Source of the DNA: Hyphomicrobiales bacterium
GTDB lineage: Bacteria > Pseudomonadota > Alphaproteobacteria > Rhizobiales > Rhizobiaceae
Reading direction: 5' to 3'
Assembly (NCBI GenBank): GCA_900466575.1
Contig: UBMP01000008.1
Span: 62,001-126,000 of the forward strand
Length of the DNA: 64,000 nucleotides
Part shown: piece after piece, positions 1-9,825 of the stretch
Numbering within the stretch: the stretch's first letter is position 1
Layout of the letters: each line of letters starts with the position of its first letter
Made by a program: the position numbers and the translations under genes
Notes under the pieces: generated by a model
What the model was told of the DNA's origin: nothing
Databases searched by the model: none
Seen by the model: only the letters and a program-made list of their open reading frames with translations

Positions 1-375
1 GATTGCGCGCATCTGCGCGCTTTCGCTGCGGCGCGTCATCCAGTTCCAGAATGTCGTCTTCCGTCCCCACGCCGCCGCCCCCGGCCCCGCAACCACAAGA
101 GATTGCAACCTAAATGGGACACGCGCAAGCCCCGCTTCAGACGGCATGAAAAATGCCAAGTTTTCAGCATCTTGTTTTCAATCGATTGAATGAAAGTTGC
201 ATTTTGAAAAATGCGACAACGGGGCATGAAACTTCCGAAAGTTGATTTCGCGCGTGCACAATTCGCCGCAAGGTGCGCTTGGCAGGGGCGAATAAATCGG
301 ATAGCAAATTCCTCATAGTCTCATTCTATGCCCGCGGCATCCGCCGTGGCTCCCATCGAACTCCCGGAGGCAAAC
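1..375. other. Unassigned left edge and gltA upstream region
   Basis: No gene could be recognised here. Short open frames run in from the edge on the plus strand (stops near 111, 187 and 191). One minus-strand frame with a possible GTG start near 70 would read out of the window. None is long enough to identify. From about 115 on the sequence is less GC-rich and looks intergenic; it contains a small inverted repeat GCATTTT/AAAATGC at 199-214. A weak promoter-like pair TTGGCA (279-284) and TAGCAA (302-307), 17 bases apart, could drive gltA. In many Rhizobiaceae gltX lies upstream of gltA, but I cannot confirm its 3' end here. Confidence 0.4.
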
Positions 376-1662
376 ATGGCCGATAATGCGGTTTTCTCTC
401 TCGACGACAAAAAGGCGGAAATGACGGTCCGAAAGGGCACGATCGGGCCGGACGTCGTCGACATCGGCGCTCTCTACAAAAACACCGGCATGTTTACGTA
501 TGACCCTGGCTTCACCTCGACGGCATCGTGCGAATCCAAGATCACCTATATCGACGGCGACGAAGGCATTCTGCTGCACCGCGGCTACCCGATCGAGCAG
601 CTCGCAGAACAGGGTGACTTCCTTGAGACCTGCTACCTCCTTCTTTATGGCGAACTGCCCACGGCTGCGCAGAAGAAGGATTTCGACACGCGCGTGACGC
701 GCCACACGATGGTTCACGAGCAGATGAGCCGATTCTTCACCGGCTATCGCCGCGACGCCCATCCGATGGCCGTCATGGTCGGTACGGTCGGCGCTCTGTC
801 GGCCTTCTACCACGACTCGACCGACATTACCGATCCGCATCAGCGCATGGTTGCCTCGCTGCGCATGATCGCCAAGATGCCGACGATCGCCGCCATGGCC
901 TACAAGTACCATATCGGCCAGCCCTTCGTTTATCCGAAGAACGATCTCGATTACGCTGCCAACTTCCTGCACATGTGCTTTGCCGTTCCGTGCGAAGAGT
1001 ACAAGGTGAACCCGGTTCTGGCCCGCGCCATGGACCGCATCTTCATCCTGCATGCAGACCATGAGCAGAACGCATCGACCTCGACCGTTCGTCTTGCCGG
1101 CTCTTCGGGTGCGAACCCGTTCGCCTGCATCGCGGCCGGCATTGCATGCCTCTGGGGTCCGGCGCACGGCGGTGCCAACGAAGCGGCTCTTAATATGCTG
1201 ATGGAGATCGGCACTGTTGACCGTATTCCGGAATACATCGCAAAGGCCAAGGACAAGAACGATCCGTTCCGCCTGATGGGCTTCGGTCACCGCGTCTACA
1301 AGAACTACGACCCCCGCGCCCGCATCATGCAGAAGACCATGTATGAGGTGCTGGAAGCCACCGGTCACGGCGACGACCCGCTGATGAAGGTTGCGCTCGA
1401 ACTCGAAAAGATCGCGCTCAACGACCCTTATTTTGTCGAGAAGAAGCTCTACCCGAACGTGGACTTCTATTCGGGCATCACGCTGCGTGCGCTCGGCTTC
1501 CCCACGACCATGTTCACGGTTCTCTTCGCGCTCGCCCGCACCGTCGGCTGGGTTGCCCAGTGGAACGAGATGATCGAAGATCCGCAGCAGCGTATCGGCC
1601 GTCCGCGCCAGCTCTACACCGGCGCTGCCCAGCGCGATTATGTGAAGGTCGAGAAGCGCTGA
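376..1662 (+). CDS. gltA: Citrate synthase
   Basis: Condenses acetyl-CoA and oxaloacetate to citrate, the entry step of the TCA cycle, in the cytosol. The 428-residue product starts [11 protein letters not shown]. Family hallmarks are visible: the GPAHGGAN active-site histidine region, the [13 protein letters not shown] motif with catalytic His and substrate Arg, and [10 protein letters not shown]. Length fits the hexameric, NADH-sensitive Gram-negative type. The frame is open from ATG 328, but the ATG at 376 follows a good GGAGG site and matches the usual N-terminus, so the first 16 codons are probably leader. The gene converges on lpxB and ends at a shared hairpin terminator. Confidence 0.97.
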   Translation: MADNAVFSLDDKKAEMTVRKGTIGPDVVDIGALYKNTGMFTYDPGFTSTASCESKITYIDGDEGILLHRGYPIEQLAEQGDFLETCYLLLYGELPTAAQKKDFDTRVTRHTMVHEQMSRFFTGYRRDAHPMAVMVGTVGALSAFYHDSTDITDPHQRMVASLRMIAKMPTIAAMAYKYHIGQPFVYPKNDLDYAANFLHMCFAVPCEEYKVNPVLARAMDRIFILHADHEQNASTSTVRLAGSSGANPFACIAAGIACLWGPAHGGANEAALNMLMEIGTVDRIPEYIAKAKDKNDPFRLMGFGHRVYKNYDPRARIMQKTMYEVLEATGHGDDPLMKVALELEKIALNDPYFVEKKLYPNVDFYSGITLRALGFPTTMFTVLFALARTVGWVAQWNEMIEDPQQRIGRPRQLYTGAAQRDYVKVEKR

Positions 1663-1690
1663 CGCGCTATCGAAGCCGATCGAGAATGGA

Positions 1691-1717
1691 AAAGCCGGCT
1701 TTCAGGCCGGCTTTTTT
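1691..1717. terminator. Bidirectional rho-independent terminator, gltA/lpxB
   Basis: A 9-bp perfect stem, AAAGCCGGC (1691-1699) with GCCGGCTTT (1706-1714), closes a 6-base loop and runs into a T tract on the plus strand. On the minus strand the same stem is followed by TTTTCC. It serves both convergent genes; the lpxB stop codon at 1702-1704 lies in the loop, so the last lpxB codons form one arm. Confidence 0.85.
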
Positions 1718-2862
1718 GTATCCAGAAGTTCGAGGACGGCCAGGGCCGCCAACTCGCCCGACGGTCGCGAAACGGACATCTTTTGCCAGACATCCGCATA
1801 GCCGGCCTGCATCGCCCTGCGCTGCGGCGTATCGCTGATCAGCCGGTCGATCCAGCGGACGGGGGCGCCGGGTCGAAGCAACTCGTTGATGTATTCCGGA
1901 ATCACCGGATAATCGGCAATCAGATTTGGAAGCGCGGCCGTCCAAACCTTGATCCGACTTGCCAGAAACTTGATGATCGGATCCGTCCTGTAAACAGAAA
2001 CGGCAGGAACACCCGCCATGGCAAGCTCAAGGATCACCGTACCGGAGGCGGCTATGGCTGCATCGGCGCGCGCGAAGGCATTCCATTTGAATCCATCGCC
2101 GGTCTCGCATTCGGGAATCACGCTCCAGCCGGAAATCCTTTGCCGGATAAAATTCTCCTGGCGAGCGACGGCAGGCAGCAGGAATGTCGCTTGCGGGTGG
2201 CGTGCCCTGATCTCGGTGGCGGCTTCACCCATCACATCGGCAAGGCGCTTGATCTCGGAACTGCGGGAACCCGGAAGCAGGAGGATCGTCGGTGCCTCGC
2301 CCGGTTGGCGCATCTGACGCATCGCGCGCACCTTGAGGATATCGGGATCAGCGGCAAGCCGGTGGCCGACATAGACCGTCTTCGGCCCCCCCAGACGCCG
2401 CATGACATCCGGTTCGAACGGCAGGACGGCGAGAACGAGATCGACATAGCCGAGCATCGCCGTTGCACGATATTCCTTCCACGCCCAGACGCTCGGGCAG
2501 ACATATTGGATGACCGGCAGGTCGGGGAGCATCTTGCGCACGCGTCTGGCGACCCGATGGGTGAAATCCGGGCTGTCGATGATGAGAAGTGCGTCCGGGC
2601 GCTCCGCAATAATCCTGGCTGCGGTCTGGCGGATGCGGCCGAGGAGCGATGGCAGCTTGGCCAGCACATCGGCAATGCCCATGACGGAAAGCTCGGAGAA
2701 GTCGAAGAGGGATTTCAGTCCTTCCCCCTGAAGTCGATCACCCCCGACGCCGACAAGTTCAACCTCGCGACCCGCCCTGCGCAGGGCTGCAACAAGGTCC
2801 GCTCCGAGAATATCACCGGAGACTTCGCCAGCAATCACTGCCAGTTTCATTGGCCGGCTCAT
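1702..2862 (-). CDS. lpxB: Lipid-A-disaccharide synthase
   Basis: GT19 glycosyltransferase that joins UDP-2,3-diacylglucosamine and lipid X to give the lipid A disaccharide, at the inner face of the inner membrane. The 386-residue protein opens with the nucleotide-fold segment MKLAVIAGEVSGDILGADL (GEVSGD is characteristic) and carries the family motif region QYVCPSVWAWKEYRA around residue 120, plus the UDP-binding LLLPGSRSSEIKRL. It is the last gene of the lpxD-fabZ-lpxA-lpxI-lpxB run. Its ATG overlaps the lpxI stop by 4 bases, indicating translational coupling. Confidence 0.96.
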   Translation of the reverse strand: MSRPMKLAVIAGEVSGDILGADLVAALRRAGREVELVGVGGDRLQGEGLKSLFDFSELSVMGIADVLAKLPSLLGRIRQTAARIIAERPDALLIIDSPDFTHRVARRVRKMLPDLPVIQYVCPSVWAWKEYRATAMLGYVDLVLAVLPFEPDVMRRLGGPKTVYVGHRLAADPDILKVRAMRQMRQPGEAPTILLLPGSRSSEIKRLADVMGEAATEIRARHPQATFLLPAVARQENFIRQRISGWSVIPECETGDGFKWNAFARADAAIAASGTVILELAMAGVPAVSVYRTDPIIKFLASRIKVWTAALPNLIADYPVIPEYINELLRPGAPVRWIDRLISDTPQRRAMQAGYADVWQKMSVSRPSGELAALAVLELLDTKKPA

Positions 2863-3743
2863 CCTGCCTCCGGAAGGTCCGCGCTGGCAACTTCAACGCC
2901 GGTTATGAACATGCCGGCGGCGTCCGCCGCCTCGGCCAGTTCCGTTCGATCAAGAATGAGAGAGCGGCCTGCTTCGCCGACGATGCCCGCCAATCCCGCA
3001 AGAGACGCGCCCTTCAAGGTCGTGAGGCCGATAGCTGGCAAATCGGCGCGCTCATCCTGCTGGGGCTTTGCAAGTTTGACAAGAACGCCCCTGCGACGAC
3101 GGGAGATGCGACCATTGGACCGCATCTCGGCGACACGCGCGAGCATGGCGTCCGTCCCCTCCGGCCCCTCGAGCGCCACGACCCGACCGCCAACTGCCAC
3201 AGCTGCCTGACCGATATCAAGCCGACCGAGCTGCAGGGCGGCGTCCATGGCAACACGGATGTCTTCTTCCGATTCGGAGTCGGGCTTTACCGTCCCCACA
3301 GGACCTGGAACGGCAAGCAGATCCGGCGCGATTTCGTGGGCGCCGATCACCTTGCATCCCAACGCCTCCAACAGTCCGATCACCATTTCGAGCACGGCAT
3401 TGTCGCCGCCGCGGCGCAGGGTTTTGAGGACGAAGGGCACCCGGGCCAGAAAGCTGATGGTCGGACGAATCTGCCGCCATTCGGGACGCCGACGGACGGA
3501 GCCAGAAAGAACCACACGGGAAATGGAATAGCGCTCGAAAGCCTTTCGAATGCCAGCAAAGTCGCCGACAGAGGCATGTTCGATATCAAAACCGCGCCAT
3601 TCCGGCGCGGGCTCGTCGAGCAATTGGATAATCAACGGGTTCTCGCCGCTTCGGCGCGCCGCGTCGGCCAGATAATGGGGAAGCAGACCACCGCCAGCGA
3701 TGATCGCCAGCCTGCCGGACGCTGCCTCACCGCCGGCCTGCAT
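2859..3743 (-). CDS. lpxI: UDP-2,3-diacylglucosamine pyrophosphatase LpxI
   Basis: Cleaves UDP-2,3-diacylglucosamine to lipid X and UMP, the step between LpxD and LpxB. LpxI (formerly DUF1009) replaces LpxH in alphaproteobacteria. The 294-residue product shows the N-terminal fold start GRLAIIAGGGLLPHYLA and the conserved C-terminal DLPAIGLTTLKGASLAGLAGI stretch around residues 240-260. It sits between lpxA (6-base gap) and lpxB (4-base overlap), exactly where the pathway predicts. Identification rests on sequence pattern plus context. Confidence 0.94.
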   Translation of the reverse strand: MQAGGEAASGRLAIIAGGGLLPHYLADAARRSGENPLIIQLLDEPAPEWRGFDIEHASVGDFAGIRKAFERYSISRVVLSGSVRRRPEWRQIRPTISFLARVPFVLKTLRRGGDNAVLEMVIGLLEALGCKVIGAHEIAPDLLAVPGPVGTVKPDSESEEDIRVAMDAALQLGRLDIGQAAVAVGGRVVALEGPEGTDAMLARVAEMRSNGRISRRRRGVLVKLAKPQQDERADLPAIGLTTLKGASLAGLAGIVGEAGRSLILDRTELAEAADAAGMFITGVEVASADLPEAG

Positions 3744-3749
3744 GGCTCA

Positions 3750-4568
3750 TCAACCCTTGCGGCGACGGGCGGGCGTCGAGAGCGCGCGGTCAGCGTCGGC
3801 CGCGATGAAATCCAGAATTTCGACGGCTTGCGGGCAATCCTCGAACTCGCCGCGTATCGCCGCCGCCTTGTCGCGCACGGATCCCTCACCCTCGAAAATC
3901 GCCTTATAGGCGTGACGAACACGATGAATGATCGCCCGATCTATCCCGGCGCGGCTCATGCCAACCACATTCAGGCCTTCAAGAAGGCCCGGATTGCCGT
4001 TGAGAATGCCGTAGGGAATGACGTCATAGGACACAGCCGAGAGACCGCCTATGAAGGCATTACGCCCGATGCGGGTAAACTGGTGAACCGCGGCTCCGCC
4101 GCCGATGATGGCGTGGTCGCCGACAACGACATGCCCAGCCAACATGACGTTGTTGGACATGATGACATGATCGCCGACGCGACAATCGTGCGCCACATGC
4201 GAATAGGCCAGAAACAGGCAATTGTCGCCCACCACCGTGCGTCCACCATGCTCCACCGTGCCGGTGTTCATCGTGACGCCTTCGCGGATTGTGCAGTTGC
4301 GGCCAATCTCGAGCGTCGTGTCGACGGCGCTGTGCTTGGCGCTCTGCGAATCGCCACCGATAACGGCAGACTGAAAGATTCGAGTCCCCTCGCCGATCGT
4401 CGTGCGCCCGACCACCACAGCGTGGCTGACCAATTCCACATTCGCACCGAGCACGACTTTGGGCCCGACATGGCAGAACGGTCCGATGACAACGCCCTCG
4501 CCGATCTCGGCGCCATCATCGACGACCGACATCGGATGTATCCTGGCGCTGCCTGCGATCTTGCTCAT
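3750..4568 (-). CDS. lpxA: Acyl-ACP--UDP-N-acetylglucosamine O-acyltransferase
   Basis: First enzyme of lipid A synthesis: transfers a 3-hydroxyacyl chain from ACP to UDP-GlcNAc in the cytosol. About 272 residues. The N-terminal two thirds are left-handed beta-helix hexapeptide repeats ([20 protein letters not shown] and similar), with the catalytic His region [14 protein letters not shown] near residue 125 and a helical C-terminal domain. I chose ATG 4568 ([13 protein letters not shown]) because an AAGGA site lies 6 bases before it; ATG 4574, which overlaps the fabZ stop, is the alternative. Confidence 0.95.
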   Translation of the reverse strand: MSKIAGSARIHPMSVVDDGAEIGEGVVIGPFCHVGPKVVLGANVELVSHAVVVGRTTIGEGTRIFQSAVIGGDSQSAKHSAVDTTLEIGRNCTIREGVTMNTGTVEHGGRTVVGDNCLFLAYSHVAHDCRVGDHVIMSNNVMLAGHVVVGDHAIIGGGAAVHQFTRIGRNAFIGGLSAVSYDVIPYGILNGNPGLLEGLNVVGMSRAGIDRAIIHRVRHAYKAIFEGEGSVRDKAAAIRGEFEDCPQAVEILDFIAADADRALSTPARRRKG

Positions 4569-4570
4569 TG

Positions 4571-5032
4571 TCATTCCTTATTATGCAGCATCGCGCCGAC
4601 ATCTGCTTCGGCAACGAGCTGGCCATCGACCTTGGCGTCGCAGTGGAACTTCCAGATGTTGCCACGCTGCTTTTGCTTGGTCACATGGTATTCAACGCGG
4701 TCGCCAGGGCGAACCGGCTTGCGGAAGCGGGCATTGTCGATCGTCATGAAATAGACGAGCTTCGGACCCGCGCCCTGCGTGCGTGCACAGATTGCGCCCG
4801 CCGTCTGGGCCATTCCCTCAATCAGCAGAACACCCGGCATGATCGGCTCGCCGGGGAAGTGCCCCATGAACTGAGGCTCGTTGGCGGTGACGTTCTTGAT
4901 GCCAATTGCGGAATTGTCCGCGTCGATCTCGATGATCTTGTCGACCAGAAGAAAAGGATAACGATGCGGAAGCAGAGCCATCAACTCCTGGATTTCCGCC
5001 GTCGCCAATTGGGATTTCCCGACTTCGCTCAT
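4571..5032 (-). CDS. fabZ: 3-hydroxyacyl-[acyl-carrier-protein] dehydratase FabZ
   Basis: Dehydrates 3-hydroxyacyl-ACP in fatty acid elongation, competing with LpxA/LpxD for the same substrate. The 153-residue hot-dog-fold protein has the active-site His in [13 protein letters not shown] and the catalytic Glu region [20 protein letters not shown]. It lies between lpxD (4-base overlap at its start) and lpxA, the classical arrangement that links fatty acid and lipid A supply. Confidence 0.97.
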   Translation of the reverse strand: MSEVGKSQLATAEIQELMALLPHRYPFLLVDKIIEIDADNSAIGIKNVTANEPQFMGHFPGEPIMPGVLLIEGMAQTAGAICARTQGAGPKLVYFMTIDNARFRKPVRPGDRVEYHVTKQKQRGNIWKFHCDAKVDGQLVAEADVGAMLHNKE

Positions 5033-6087
5033 ACGCCCTCTCCACCTTTTGTCTTTCGGGCACCGGACCTCGCCGCGCGCTCGGCGATCTCACGGAAAAA
5101 CTCCTTGATGGGTCGTGCCGGCTGGCCTGCCACCTTTTCCCCCGGCGGCACGTCGCTCATGACGCCACTCAAGGCCGCAATCTGCGCGCCGTCTCCGATG
5201 GTGATGTGACCATTGATGCCTGCCGCACCACCGATCTGCACACCGTTGCCGATCTTGGCACTTCCGGCGATTCCAACTTTGCTGACCAGTGCGCAATGGC
5301 GCCCGATGCGGACGTTATGGCCGATCTGCACCTGGTTGTCGATCTTGGTACCCTCGCCAATCACCGTATCGTCCATGGTGCCACGGTCGATCGTCGTCTC
5401 CGCCCCGATTTCCACGTGGTCCTGGATGATCACGCGGCCGATCTGGACAATCTTGATCATTCCGGCCGGACCCGGTGCATAACCGAAACCATCCTGACCA
5501 ATACGCGCGCCATTGTGAATGATGACGTTGTTACCGATTAGCGCGCAGAGGATACTCGACCCGCCGGCAATCGTACAATCGCGGCCAATCTTGACGCCGT
5601 TGCCGATGATTGCACTCGGACCAACGCGTGTGCCGGACCCAATCGCCACATTCGCGCCAACCACGGCATAAGGCTCCACGGTAACCCCCGCTTCGAGCGC
5701 CGCGGTCGGATGGATGACGGCCAGCGGCGAAATGCCTTCAGCCTGCGCAATGGTTTCGGGGCGAACCGCCGATGGATGCAAAATTTGCCCGGCCAGCGCA
5801 AATGCCGCATGGGCATTCTTCGCCACAAGCGCCGGGATATGATCCGGTATCAGCGACAGCAGCGCCTCGTCGCATATGATCGCGGAAGCTTTGCAGGTCT
5901 CGAGTTCGCTTTTGCTCTTGCGGGAGAGCATATAGCAGACATCGCCATCAACCGCTCGGTAGACAGGCGCAACCGAGCGGATGAGGACATCAGAACTTTC
6001 AAGCTTGTTCAGCGAAGCGCCAAGACGCTCCGCAAGCTTTCCCAGCGTCAAACCTTCGTGACGCGGGAAAAACATGTCTGTTTCCAT
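5029..6087 (-). CDS. lpxD: UDP-3-O-acylglucosamine N-acyltransferase
   Basis: Adds the second (N-linked) hydroxyacyl chain to UDP-3-O-acyl-glucosamine. The 352-residue product has an N-terminal uridine-binding LpxD domain (about 1-105), a long hexapeptide beta-helix (about 110-310) with the catalytic His region [15 protein letters not shown], and a C-terminal helix ending in a basic tail. ATG 6087 ([12 protein letters not shown]) resembles rhizobial relatives; ATG 6075 is possible. It follows bamA after 51 bases, so the two are probably co-transcribed. Confidence 0.96.
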   Translation of the reverse strand: METDMFFPRHEGLTLGKLAERLGASLNKLESSDVLIRSVAPVYRAVDGDVCYMLSRKSKSELETCKASAIICDEALLSLIPDHIPALVAKNAHAAFALAGQILHPSAVRPETIAQAEGISPLAVIHPTAALEAGVTVEPYAVVGANVAIGSGTRVGPSAIIGNGVKIGRDCTIAGGSSILCALIGNNVIIHNGARIGQDGFGYAPGPAGMIKIVQIGRVIIQDHVEIGAETTIDRGTMDDTVIGEGTKIDNQVQIGHNVRIGRHCALVSKVGIAGSAKIGNGVQIGGAAGINGHITIGDGAQIAALSGVMSDVPPGEKVAGQPARPIKEFFREIAERAARSGARKTKGGEGV

Positions 6088-6138
6088 AAGCCAAGCCCCA
6101 GAACGGATAACCGTATTTTGTGTTCCGGACAGGCTTTA

Positions 6139-8454
6139 TCAGAAATTCGTCTGGATGCCGAACTTGATTCTTTCGACCTCGTCGAAAGCCTGCTTCTTGA
6201 CCGGGAAAGCGTAGTCGACACGCAGCGGACCGAACGGCGAAGCCCAGATCACGCTGGCACCAACCGATGCGCGCCAGGACTGGTTGATACCGACAGCCGA
6301 CTGCCCCCCAAGATCGACCGAGTTCCCGAACAGCGTTGCAGCATCGGCGAAGACCGCGCCGCGCAAACCGTAGTCTTCCGGAATGCCCGGCATCGGGAAC
6401 GTAGCTTCAGCGGAGGCCGTGAAGTAGTTCAGACCGCCAAGAACGTCGCCATTGGCCATGCGCGGCCCGATACCCGTCGACGAGAAGCCGCGGATTTCGT
6501 TGGAGCCGATCCTGAACTGGTCAAATACCAGCGCACCACCCTTGAACGACCGCATGACGCCGCCACCAACGCTCAACGAACCGATGATGTCGGCCTCGTC
6601 AGAAATCGTCTGGTAATAGCGAACCTTGCCGGTCAGCTTGTAGTAACGCGAATCGCCGCCGAGGCCGGCCACTTCCTGCGTGATATTGCCGACGAAGCCT
6701 TCATGCGGAAGCTTCTGGTCGTCCAGAGAGTTGTAGGACAGCGTCGTGGCGACCGACGAGCGGTACCAGGGGCTGTTTGCAACGACGTTCTGGTACGGCG
6801 CAGAGAGTGCGGCGGTGTTGCTGCTATTATAGCTGATCTTCGCGAAGGCGTAGGTCGCAGACGCAGTCAACTCATCGTTGATCGGCGCGGACATGCGAAG
6901 GTTGAAGCCTTCGGTATCGAACGTGTAGTTCGACTGGCTCGAGTCGGTCGTCTTGTAGATGTCGAAGCCGGCTGCCAGGCGATAGCCGAGGAAGTAAGGC
7001 TCCGTGAAGGACAGCGAGTAGTTACGCGTCTTCAGACCACCGCTGGCAGCCACGCGAATGTACTGGCCACGGCCGAGGAAGTTCTTGTCTTCGATCGAAG
7101 CTTCCAGAACAAAGCCTTCACCGCCGGTCACATAACCGGCACCGATGCCGAACGAAGCCGACGGCTGATCCTGCACATCAACAATGATGACCACCCGGTC
7201 CGGCGAACTGCCGGGGGCTGTCGAAATATTGACAGACGAGAAATAGCCGAGCTTCTCGAGACGGCGCTTTGCCTCCAGGATGGCTTCCTGGTTGAAAGCA
7301 TCACCTTCTGCAAGATCGAATTCGCGACGGATAACATAGTCGCGAGTAATCGTATTGCCGCGGATTTCGATACGCTCGACATAGGCGCGCTCGCCCTGGT
7401 CGACCAAGTAATCCACAGAAATCGTATTGCCGCTGACGTCACGGTTGCCGCGCGGCGTGACGCGCGCGAACGGATAACCGGCGGAGGAAACGCGCTTCGA
7501 AATCGCCGAAACCGACTTCTCGATATCGCGAGCCTTGTAGGTGTCACCAGTTCTGCTGACGACCAGCGACTTGAGATCGTCGCCGTTGACGCCCGGAACC
7601 GTCGACTGAACGTTCACATTGCCGATCTTGTACTGCTCGCCTTCCTCAACCGTCATGGTGATCGTGTACTCGTTCGTCTGCTCGTTGAGCTGAACGTCAT
7701 CCGATACAATGCGGAAGTCGGCGTAACCGTGGTTGTAGTAGAACTGACGCAGAGCGTCCTCATCTGCCTTCATCTTCTGCGGATCATAGATATCCTGACG
7801 CGTAATGAAGGAGAGAATGCCGGATTCCTTCGTCGCCAGGACGCTGTGCAAGCGCTGGTCGCCGAATGCTCGGTTACCGACGAAATTGATGTGGGCGATC
7901 TTCGTACGCTCGCCTTCGTTGATGTCAAACGCCAGGTTCACGCGGCCATTGCCAACGTTGTAGGTCTGCGTCGTGACGGTAACGTCGGAACGACCGATTG
8001 CCGCATAGGCCTTCTTGATCGCGGCGATATCGCTATCGATCATCGCCTGGCTGTACGGGCCCAGCGGATGCGACTGGACGGCTGCGGCCAGCTTTTCGTC
8101 CTTGATCTTCTTGTTGCCGTTGAAGACAACGGCGTTCAGGAGCTGGTTCTCATTGACGCTGACAACAAGCGTCCCACCGGACACGTTGATGTGAACGTCA
8201 GAGAAGAAGCCGGTCGAATAAAGACGCTTCACGGACGCGTCGATATCGGACGGACTGAAATCCTTGCCAGGCTGGATCGTCAAATTGTCTTTGACCGTCT
8301 CTGCACCGACGCGGTTTGCCCCACGAACCTCGATACGGCGGATGACCGCTGCTGCTGCATCATCGGGCAACGACACAATGACGCCCGCACCCGCAACGCC
8401 GGCAGACAACGCAACTGCCGATACAGCGTTCAAAAATCTTGAACCAGCCTTCAT
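6139..8454 (-). CDS. bamA: Outer membrane protein assembly factor BamA
   Basis: Central beta-barrel component of the BAM complex that folds and inserts outer membrane proteins. The 771-residue product has a signal peptide (about 1-36, hydrophobic then DDAAAA), five periplasmic POTRA domains (first begins VIRRIEVRGANRVGAETV) and a C-terminal Omp85 barrel from about residue 400. It ends in a typical barrel strand with terminal Phe (VERIKFGIQTNF). The order rseP-bamA-lpxD is the usual envelope-biogenesis order. A 189-base gap separates it from rseP and may hold a promoter of its own. Confidence 0.97.
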   Translation of the reverse strand: MKAGSRFLNAVSAVALSAGVAGAGVIVSLPDDAAAAVIRRIEVRGANRVGAETVKDNLTIQPGKDFSPSDIDASVKRLYSTGFFSDVHINVSGGTLVVSVNENQLLNAVVFNGNKKIKDEKLAAAVQSHPLGPYSQAMIDSDIAAIKKAYAAIGRSDVTVTTQTYNVGNGRVNLAFDINEGERTKIAHINFVGNRAFGDQRLHSVLATKESGILSFITRQDIYDPQKMKADEDALRQFYYNHGYADFRIVSDDVQLNEQTNEYTITMTVEEGEQYKIGNVNVQSTVPGVNGDDLKSLVVSRTGDTYKARDIEKSVSAISKRVSSAGYPFARVTPRGNRDVSGNTISVDYLVDQGERAYVERIEIRGNTITRDYVIRREFDLAEGDAFNQEAILEAKRRLEKLGYFSSVNISTAPGSSPDRVVIIVDVQDQPSASFGIGAGYVTGGEGFVLEASIEDKNFLGRGQYIRVAASGGLKTRNYSLSFTEPYFLGYRLAAGFDIYKTTDSSQSNYTFDTEGFNLRMSAPINDELTASATYAFAKISYNSSNTAALSAPYQNVVANSPWYRSSVATTLSYNSLDDQKLPHEGFVGNITQEVAGLGGDSRYYKLTGKVRYYQTISDEADIIGSLSVGGGVMRSFKGGALVFDQFRIGSNEIRGFSSTGIGPRMANGDVLGGLNYFTASAEATFPMPGIPEDYGLRGAVFADAATLFGNSVDLGGQSAVGINQSWRASVGASVIWASPFGPLRVDYAFPVKKQAFDEVERIKFGIQTNF

Positions 8455-8643
8455 TTCAAACTTTACCTTTTTTACCTTGGCCGTAGACAGCCCAAAGAAC
8501 GACTCCGGTCATGCTTGCCGTTTTAACGGCTTTTGCCATACAAGCAAGGCCGCAGGTTAAATTCTGTTTACTTCAATTCAAAGCGTGGCTCAATCGACAC
8601 GCCTCGCTTCAAACAGGGTAAACAAACGGTTTCCAAAACAAAA

Positions 8644-9777
8644 TCAGCTTATAAGCCGGGCGATGTCGTTCCAGGTGGCGAACACCATGAGTGAAAGAAC
8701 CATGGCAAGTCCAATGCGAAACGCAATCTCTTGCGCAGCGGGTCCCACCGGCCGTCCCCTCACGGCTTCGATTGCATAGAACAGAAGATGGCCGCCATCA
8801 AGCACCGGAACCGGCATCAGGTTCAGAAGGCCGATTGAAACCGACAGCACCGCTGCAAGCTGGAGGAGAGCTGCAATTCCGACCGAGGCCATCTCGCCCG
8901 AGGCTTGGGCGATGCGGATCGGGCCGCCCAGCTGATCGGCCTTCATGCGGCCTGCAATCATGTTGGAAATATAGTCGTACGTGCCGGTCACGACATGCCA
9001 GCTCTGCAGCGCGCCCTCGCCCACGGCCTGGATCGGGTTCAACGTCTCGACGCGGAAATTGCCGGACTGGGCATTGCTCATGATGCCGATGATGCCCACT
9101 TCGATCTTGTTGCCGAAATTGTCGGGGATTTCCGTTGAAACCGGCGTCACGAAGAGGTCGATCGTCTGCCCCGCGCGCTCGACCTTGGCGTCGATACGGA
9201 TGCCTGGGCGCATGCTCACATAGCGCTGCAGATCGGAGAAGGTTGCAACCGAATTGCCGTCTACGGACACGATTCGATCACCGGGCTGGAAACCTGCCTG
9301 TTCGGCAGCGCTGCCCTGCTTGACCTCCGAGACCACCGGATCGCTGACCGGCTTGCCGTAGATCGAGAAAATTACGGCGAAGATCGCAATCGCGAGGATG
9401 AAATTGGCAATCGGGCCGGCAGCGACGGTGACAGCACGTTTCCACAGCTTTGCGCCGTTAAAGGTCCGCGCCCGCTCCGCATCGCTCAGTTTATCCAGCG
9501 CTTCGAAATCGGGACGGCTGGAGGCATCGTCATCGCCATAAAACCGAACGTAGCCGCCGAGCGGAATGATCGAAATCTTCCAGCGCGTGCCGTGACGGTC
9601 CGTCCAGCCGATCAACTCGGGACCGAAGCCGATCGAAAAGGCCAGAATCCGAATTCCCGACCAGCGGCCTGCCAGATAATGCCCCATCTCATGAACAAAA
9701 ACGAGCAGCGAAAGAACGAGGATGAAGGGCACGATGTAGCCGCCCATAAATCCGGCCACTGTTTCAACCGCGTTCAT
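8644..9777 (-). CDS. rseP: Site-2 protease RseP
   Basis: Intramembrane zinc metalloprotease of the S2P family; in E. coli it cleaves the anti-sigma factor RseA and leftover signal peptides. The 377-residue product has the zinc motif HEMGH in the first membrane segment, a PDZ domain around 120-200 (GFQPGDRIVSVDGNSVATF) and the second metal-ligand motif PVPVLDGGHLLFY near residue 325, followed by a last membrane segment. Only one PDZ domain is evident, whereas the E. coli protein has two. Confidence 0.95.
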   Translation of the reverse strand: MNAVETVAGFMGGYIVPFILVLSLLVFVHEMGHYLAGRWSGIRILAFSIGFGPELIGWTDRHGTRWKISIIPLGGYVRFYGDDDASSRPDFEALDKLSDAERARTFNGAKLWKRAVTVAAGPIANFILAIAIFAVIFSIYGKPVSDPVVSEVKQGSAAEQAGFQPGDRIVSVDGNSVATFSDLQRYVSMRPGIRIDAKVERAGQTIDLFVTPVSTEIPDNFGNKIEVGIIGIMSNAQSGNFRVETLNPIQAVGEGALQSWHVVTGTYDYISNMIAGRMKADQLGGPIRIAQASGEMASVGIAALLQLAAVLSVSIGLLNLMPVPVLDGGHLLFYAIEAVRGRPVGPAAQEIAFRIGLAMVLSLMVFATWNDIARLIS

Positions 9778-9825
9778 CGGAAATCCTCCGTAGCGAAAAG
9801 CGCATCAACATGCGGCTTCCGTGCA

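Noticed and set aside
2850-4754. 634-codon plus-strand frame opposite lpxI and lpxA
   Set aside because: Antisense to recognised lipid A genes, no ribosome binding site or domain.
5710-8442. 910-codon open frame on the plus strand opposite lpxD and bamA
   Set aside because: Opposite a clear bamA/lpxD; product is rich in Arg, Asp and His without any domain, as expected from the reverse strand of GC-rich codons.
8518-8531. GCCGTTTTAACGGC palindrome upstream of bamA
   Set aside because: Only 6-bp arms with a 2-base centre and no recognised promoter alignment; too short to call an operator.
8500-8630. Short plus-strand frame (MLAVLTAFAIQ...) between bamA and rseP
   Set aside because: No ribosome binding site at useful spacing and no hydrophobic or conserved pattern beyond chance.
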